DNA of 64,000 bases, from contig JAVBOA010000003.1 of NCBI GenBank assembly GCA_031551135.1, positions 1 to 64,000 of the forward strand, given 5' to 3'. Source of the stretch: JAITVM01 sp031551135 (GTDB lineage: Bacteria; Bacillota; Clostridia; Lachnospirales; JAITVM01). The position numbers and the translations under genes are program-made. Positions 61,651-64,000 of the stretch are shown in pieces (within the stretch, counting starts at the first letter, position 1; the number at the start of each line of letters is the position of its first letter). A model generated the notes under the pieces. The model did no database searches. It was not told where the DNA came from and saw only the letters and a program-made list of their open reading frames with translations.

Positions 61651-61789
61651 CCGTCAAACAATCTTACACTTTTAGTTGACTATTTCGTAAATATTAGATG
61701 CCACCGACTTTTAATAATATAAGATTTTGTGGAATACACGATTTATATTGTAAAATAATATAGTATATATCGAACTAACTCGAAAATTG

Positions 61790-61817
61790 TTGATTAATTA
61801 ATATTTTATTATATAAT
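61790..61817 (+). promoter_or_regulatory. Sigma-A-type promoter of the two-component operon
   Basis: TTGATT, 16 bases, TATAAT, 35 bp before the regulator ATG. Confidence 0.6.
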
Positions 61818-61851
61818 ATTACTGAAATACATATTCTACGAGGAGTGTTTT

Positions 61852-62571
61852 ATGTTAGAAATACTAAAAGTTGCTATCTGTGACGACCAAGAGCTCTATT
61901 TAAAGAAGGTAAGAAGTCAAATTGAAAAGTTTTCAATTCTTAATAGTCATCCAGTTGAAATCAGCGTTTTTAACAATGCTAAAAATCTTATTAAAAGTAA
62001 CAAAGAAAAACACTTCGATATTTTGTTCCTCGATATAAAAATGCCGGAAATATCAGGCTTTGAATTAGCAAAATCAATTAAGAATAATAAGAATGAAATC
62101 ATCTTTTTTACAAACAATTCGGAACTTGTCTTTGAAAGTTTTGAATTTAAGCCCTTTGGATTCATACGCAAGCAATATTTAGAAAAAGAATTATTAGCAT
62201 GTCTTAACCGATATTATAAGGAAATTGAGATGAATGCGGCGAAGATACAAGTCAACTTTAAACATGATGTTTTTGAAATTAGAGTGTCGGATATTTTATA
62301 TCTGGAGTCATATAGCCATACATTAACATTTTATTTAAGATGCGAAAAAGAAGTTGAAATTCGAGATAATATATCTAACTGGGTAGATCGTCTGGAATCA
62401 TACGGATTTATCAGAATCAACGTAGGTATTTTAGTAAATTATAGGGCTATAATAAAGAATGATAAAAATACCATAACTCTAATAAATGGCAAGATGTTGC
62501 CGGTGAGTCGGAGCAAAGTCAGCGAAACTGGTAGTATTCTTGCAAGATTATGGTCGGAGGAACTCATGTGA
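61852..62571 (+). CDS. LytTR family response regulator (AgrA-like)
   Basis: 239 residues. Receiver domain: acidic pair D11-D12 in VAICDDQELY, phospho-acceptor D61 in ILFLDIKMPE, and the conserved Lys in GFIRKQYL. The C-terminal LytTR DNA-binding domain runs from about 135: DILYLESYSHTLTFYLR ... FIRINVGILVNYRAI ... LPVSRSKV. Regulators of this type control quorum-sensing, bacteriocin or virulence genes. GAGGAG precedes the ATG. Its stop overlaps the kinase start (TGATG). Confidence 0.92.
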   Translation: MLEILKVAICDDQELYLKKVRSQIEKFSILNSHPVEISVFNNAKNLIKSNKEKHFDILFLDIKMPEISGFELAKSIKNNKNEIIFFTNNSELVFESFEFKPFGFIRKQYLEKELLACLNRYYKEIEMNAAKIQVNFKHDVFEIRVSDILYLESYSHTLTFYLRCEKEVEIRDNISNWVDRLESYGFIRINVGILVNYRAIIKNDKNTITLINGKMLPVSRSKVSETGSILARLWSEELM

Positions 62572-63884
62572 TGACTTGGTATATAATTGAAATATTATTC
62601 AGTATAGTTCAGATCGTAATTATAATAGACTTTCTAAATAGATATTTAGGATACAAAGGCAATGCACTTTCAAAGAAGATAACATTTACTTTTATGACGA
62701 TAATATTTGTGATTTATGAGATATTTAAAAAAAGATTAAAAATTTTGATTGATTATGAATTTTTAGTAGCACTTGGCTTATTCCAACTATATGCCATGTT
62801 TTTTCTGAAAGGTGGACATGTAAAAAAAATCATAACAGTTTTGTTTACGATAATAGGCGAATTTACTATAGCAGCCGGATCGATTTTTATAATAGGAGTA
62901 TTTGTAAATAATTTTGGTGTTAGAGCTATACTGAATGAATATTCAATAACTCGTTTTGTTTTATTAATTATTTCAAACAGCTTAATTTTTTATATGTCCA
63001 GAATTTTACTAAAAAGCAAGAATGGCGGAAATATTAAATTCAATGATTTTTTAATACTTGTAGTTTTCCCTATGATTTCAGGTATATTTTTGAGCTATGT
63101 ATATTTTTTTCTAACACATCATGAGCTTGATAAAGTAACTCTCTATTTAATTACATTTATGATTTTGTTTGTAGCCATAATTAATGCACTTATTTATTGG
63201 GTTTACATAAGAACTACAGAACAAGCTGAGAAGCAAGCCAATTATATTATTATCGAGCAAAAGAATAAAATTTTAGAAGAAAATGCAAAGGATGTAGAAA
63301 AAATTTTTAAAGAGGCTTCTTATATATTGCATGATTTGAAAAATTATTTTTCGGTTGCTATTGGATATATCGATTTAGGAAAAACAAACAAAGCAAAAAG
63401 ATATTTAATGGAAATTCATGAGGAAAAGGTAAATAATTTATCATATAAATTTTATTGTGATAATGAATATCTTAATTTTATTTTAAACAGCAAAGCTTCG
63501 ATTTGCAAAGCAAAAAAAATCGACTTAAAGGTAGTTTTTTTTATTCCGGTAAATTCAGATAATCTTGATATAGGAATAATTATTGCAAATTTACTGGATA
63601 ATGCTATAGAAGCGAGTGAAAAAGCGATGGATAAGATGATAAATATGACAATCGATGGTAGTGGAAATTATCTAAGGATTATGATAAAAAATACAACTGC
63701 CGGAAACGTGCTGAACAAAAATCCTGATTTACTAACTAAAAAACGAGATAAAAAGCGTCATGGCTTGGGGGTTAAGAGTGTCAAGGAAACTCTCACTAAA
63801 TATAACGGTACGATTAATTTTGTAGAAAACAACGGCTTTTTTATTGCTTGCGCTACAATGATATTTCCAATCACGTCAAAATAA
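62571..63884 (+). CDS. GHKL-type sensor histidine kinase (AgrC-like)
   Basis: 437 residues. Six or seven N-terminal membrane helices to about residue 215 are followed by a coiled-coil linker, the phospho-acceptor H254 in SYILHDLKNYFSVAIGYID, and a GHKL ATPase domain with N-box IIIANLLDNAIEASEKAM and G-box KKRHGLGVKSVKETLTKYNG. This is the AgrC/HPK10-like architecture that senses peptides; no agrB/agrD-like gene is visible here. Starts GTG 62568 and ATG 62571 are both possible after GGAGG; ATG is used. Confidence 0.92.
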   Translation: MTWYIIEILFSIVQIVIIIDFLNRYLGYKGNALSKKITFTFMTIIFVIYEIFKKRLKILIDYEFLVALGLFQLYAMFFLKGGHVKKIITVLFTIIGEFTIAAGSIFIIGVFVNNFGVRAILNEYSITRFVLLIISNSLIFYMSRILLKSKNGGNIKFNDFLILVVFPMISGIFLSYVYFFLTHHELDKVTLYLITFMILFVAIINALIYWVYIRTTEQAEKQANYIIIEQKNKILEENAKDVEKIFKEASYILHDLKNYFSVAIGYIDLGKTNKAKRYLMEIHEEKVNNLSYKFYCDNEYLNFILNSKASICKAKKIDLKVVFFIPVNSDNLDIGIIIANLLDNAIEASEKAMDKMINMTIDGSGNYLRIMIKNTTAGNVLNKNPDLLTKKRDKKRHGLGVKSVKETLTKYNGTINFVENNGFFIACATMIFPITSK

Positions 63885-63941
63885 TGTTGGCTAAGTCAAA
63901 ATTATTGAAGAACTATAAAAAATATAATACATATACAAAAT

Positions 63942-63983
63942 GAAGACGGCTATCTCTGGTACAAAGCATGTCTTCTTTTTTTT
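63942..63983 (+). terminator. Possible terminator after the kinase gene
   Basis: GAAGAC / GTCTTC short stem with a large loop, followed by eight T. Confidence 0.45.
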
Positions 63984-64000
63984 GTCAAGAATTTTGTGAA

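Overview
This window looks like a chromosomal segment of an AT-rich, Gram-positive, endospore-forming and flagellated member of the class Clostridia (Bacillota). The support is: strong AGGAGG-type ribosome sites with many TTG/GTG starts, a T-box leader before valS, a LexA box of Bacillus type before uvrBA, SleC/Csp spore-germination proteins, a cotJABC spore-coat operon and a flgM-flgN-flgK-flgL-fliW-csrA block. I cannot name a genus from sequence alone.

Layout. 0.1-5 kb: a Gfo/Idh/MocA oxidoreductase, a UroD-like protein, and a large secreted beta-propeller protein on the minus strand. 5.4-8.3 kb: RecD2 helicase and a ComF-like phosphoribosyltransferase. 8.4-15 kb: late flagellar genes with two tandem flgK paralogues, opened by a sigma-28-like promoter. 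15-17 kb: a GH112 galactosyl-N-acetylhexosamine phosphorylase. 17.6-20.8 kb: pta, ackA, a YceD-like protein and rpmF. 20.9-26.4 kb: SOS-linked uvrB-uvrA, then dcd. 26.5-34.4 kb: an adenylate-kinase-like protein, a HAD hydrolase, two unrecognised proteins, T-box-valS, a LUD protein and a Crp/Fnr regulator. 34.8-39.9 kb: an unusual pilin-like cluster (one PilX-like protein, two prepilin-VWA fusions, one prepilin-lectin-like fusion). 40-44.6 kb: mntP, a DUF4097 protein and a VanW protein. 44.7-49.7 kb: a germination locus, sleC divergent from two Csp-type subtilases. 49.8-55.4 kb: a ThrE-type exporter pair, nadE, dacF and glyA. 55.5-60.5 kb: cotJA, cotJB and a cotJC split by a 3.9-kb element. 60.6-63.9 kb: an Rpn-family protein and a LytTR/GHKL two-component system.

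The most striking feature is the interrupted cotJC. The first 31 codons lie at 56079 and the remaining, intact coding sequence restarts at 60068. The segment between them ends with a large serine recombinase gene and is bounded by direct CGGTGG repeats. Recombination between these repeats would rebuild one uninterrupted 183-residue CotJC in exact frame. That is the architecture of a skin-like, developmentally excised intervening element, here in a coat gene. A 65-residue protein translationally coupled to the recombinase is a candidate directionality factor.

Two families of short palindromic repeats are scattered through the window. Family A is MITE-like: ends ATACTATTTTCATT, about 113 bp full length, with 28-44 bp internally deleted derivatives, 14 copies or remnants. 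Family B consists of hairpins carrying TTTTCACACC and/or GACGAACGAAAACAAAG, in six places. Other points of interest are a NAD synthetase lacking its glutaminase cysteine and two genes whose ribosome sites point to non-canonical start codons (AUC, CUG).
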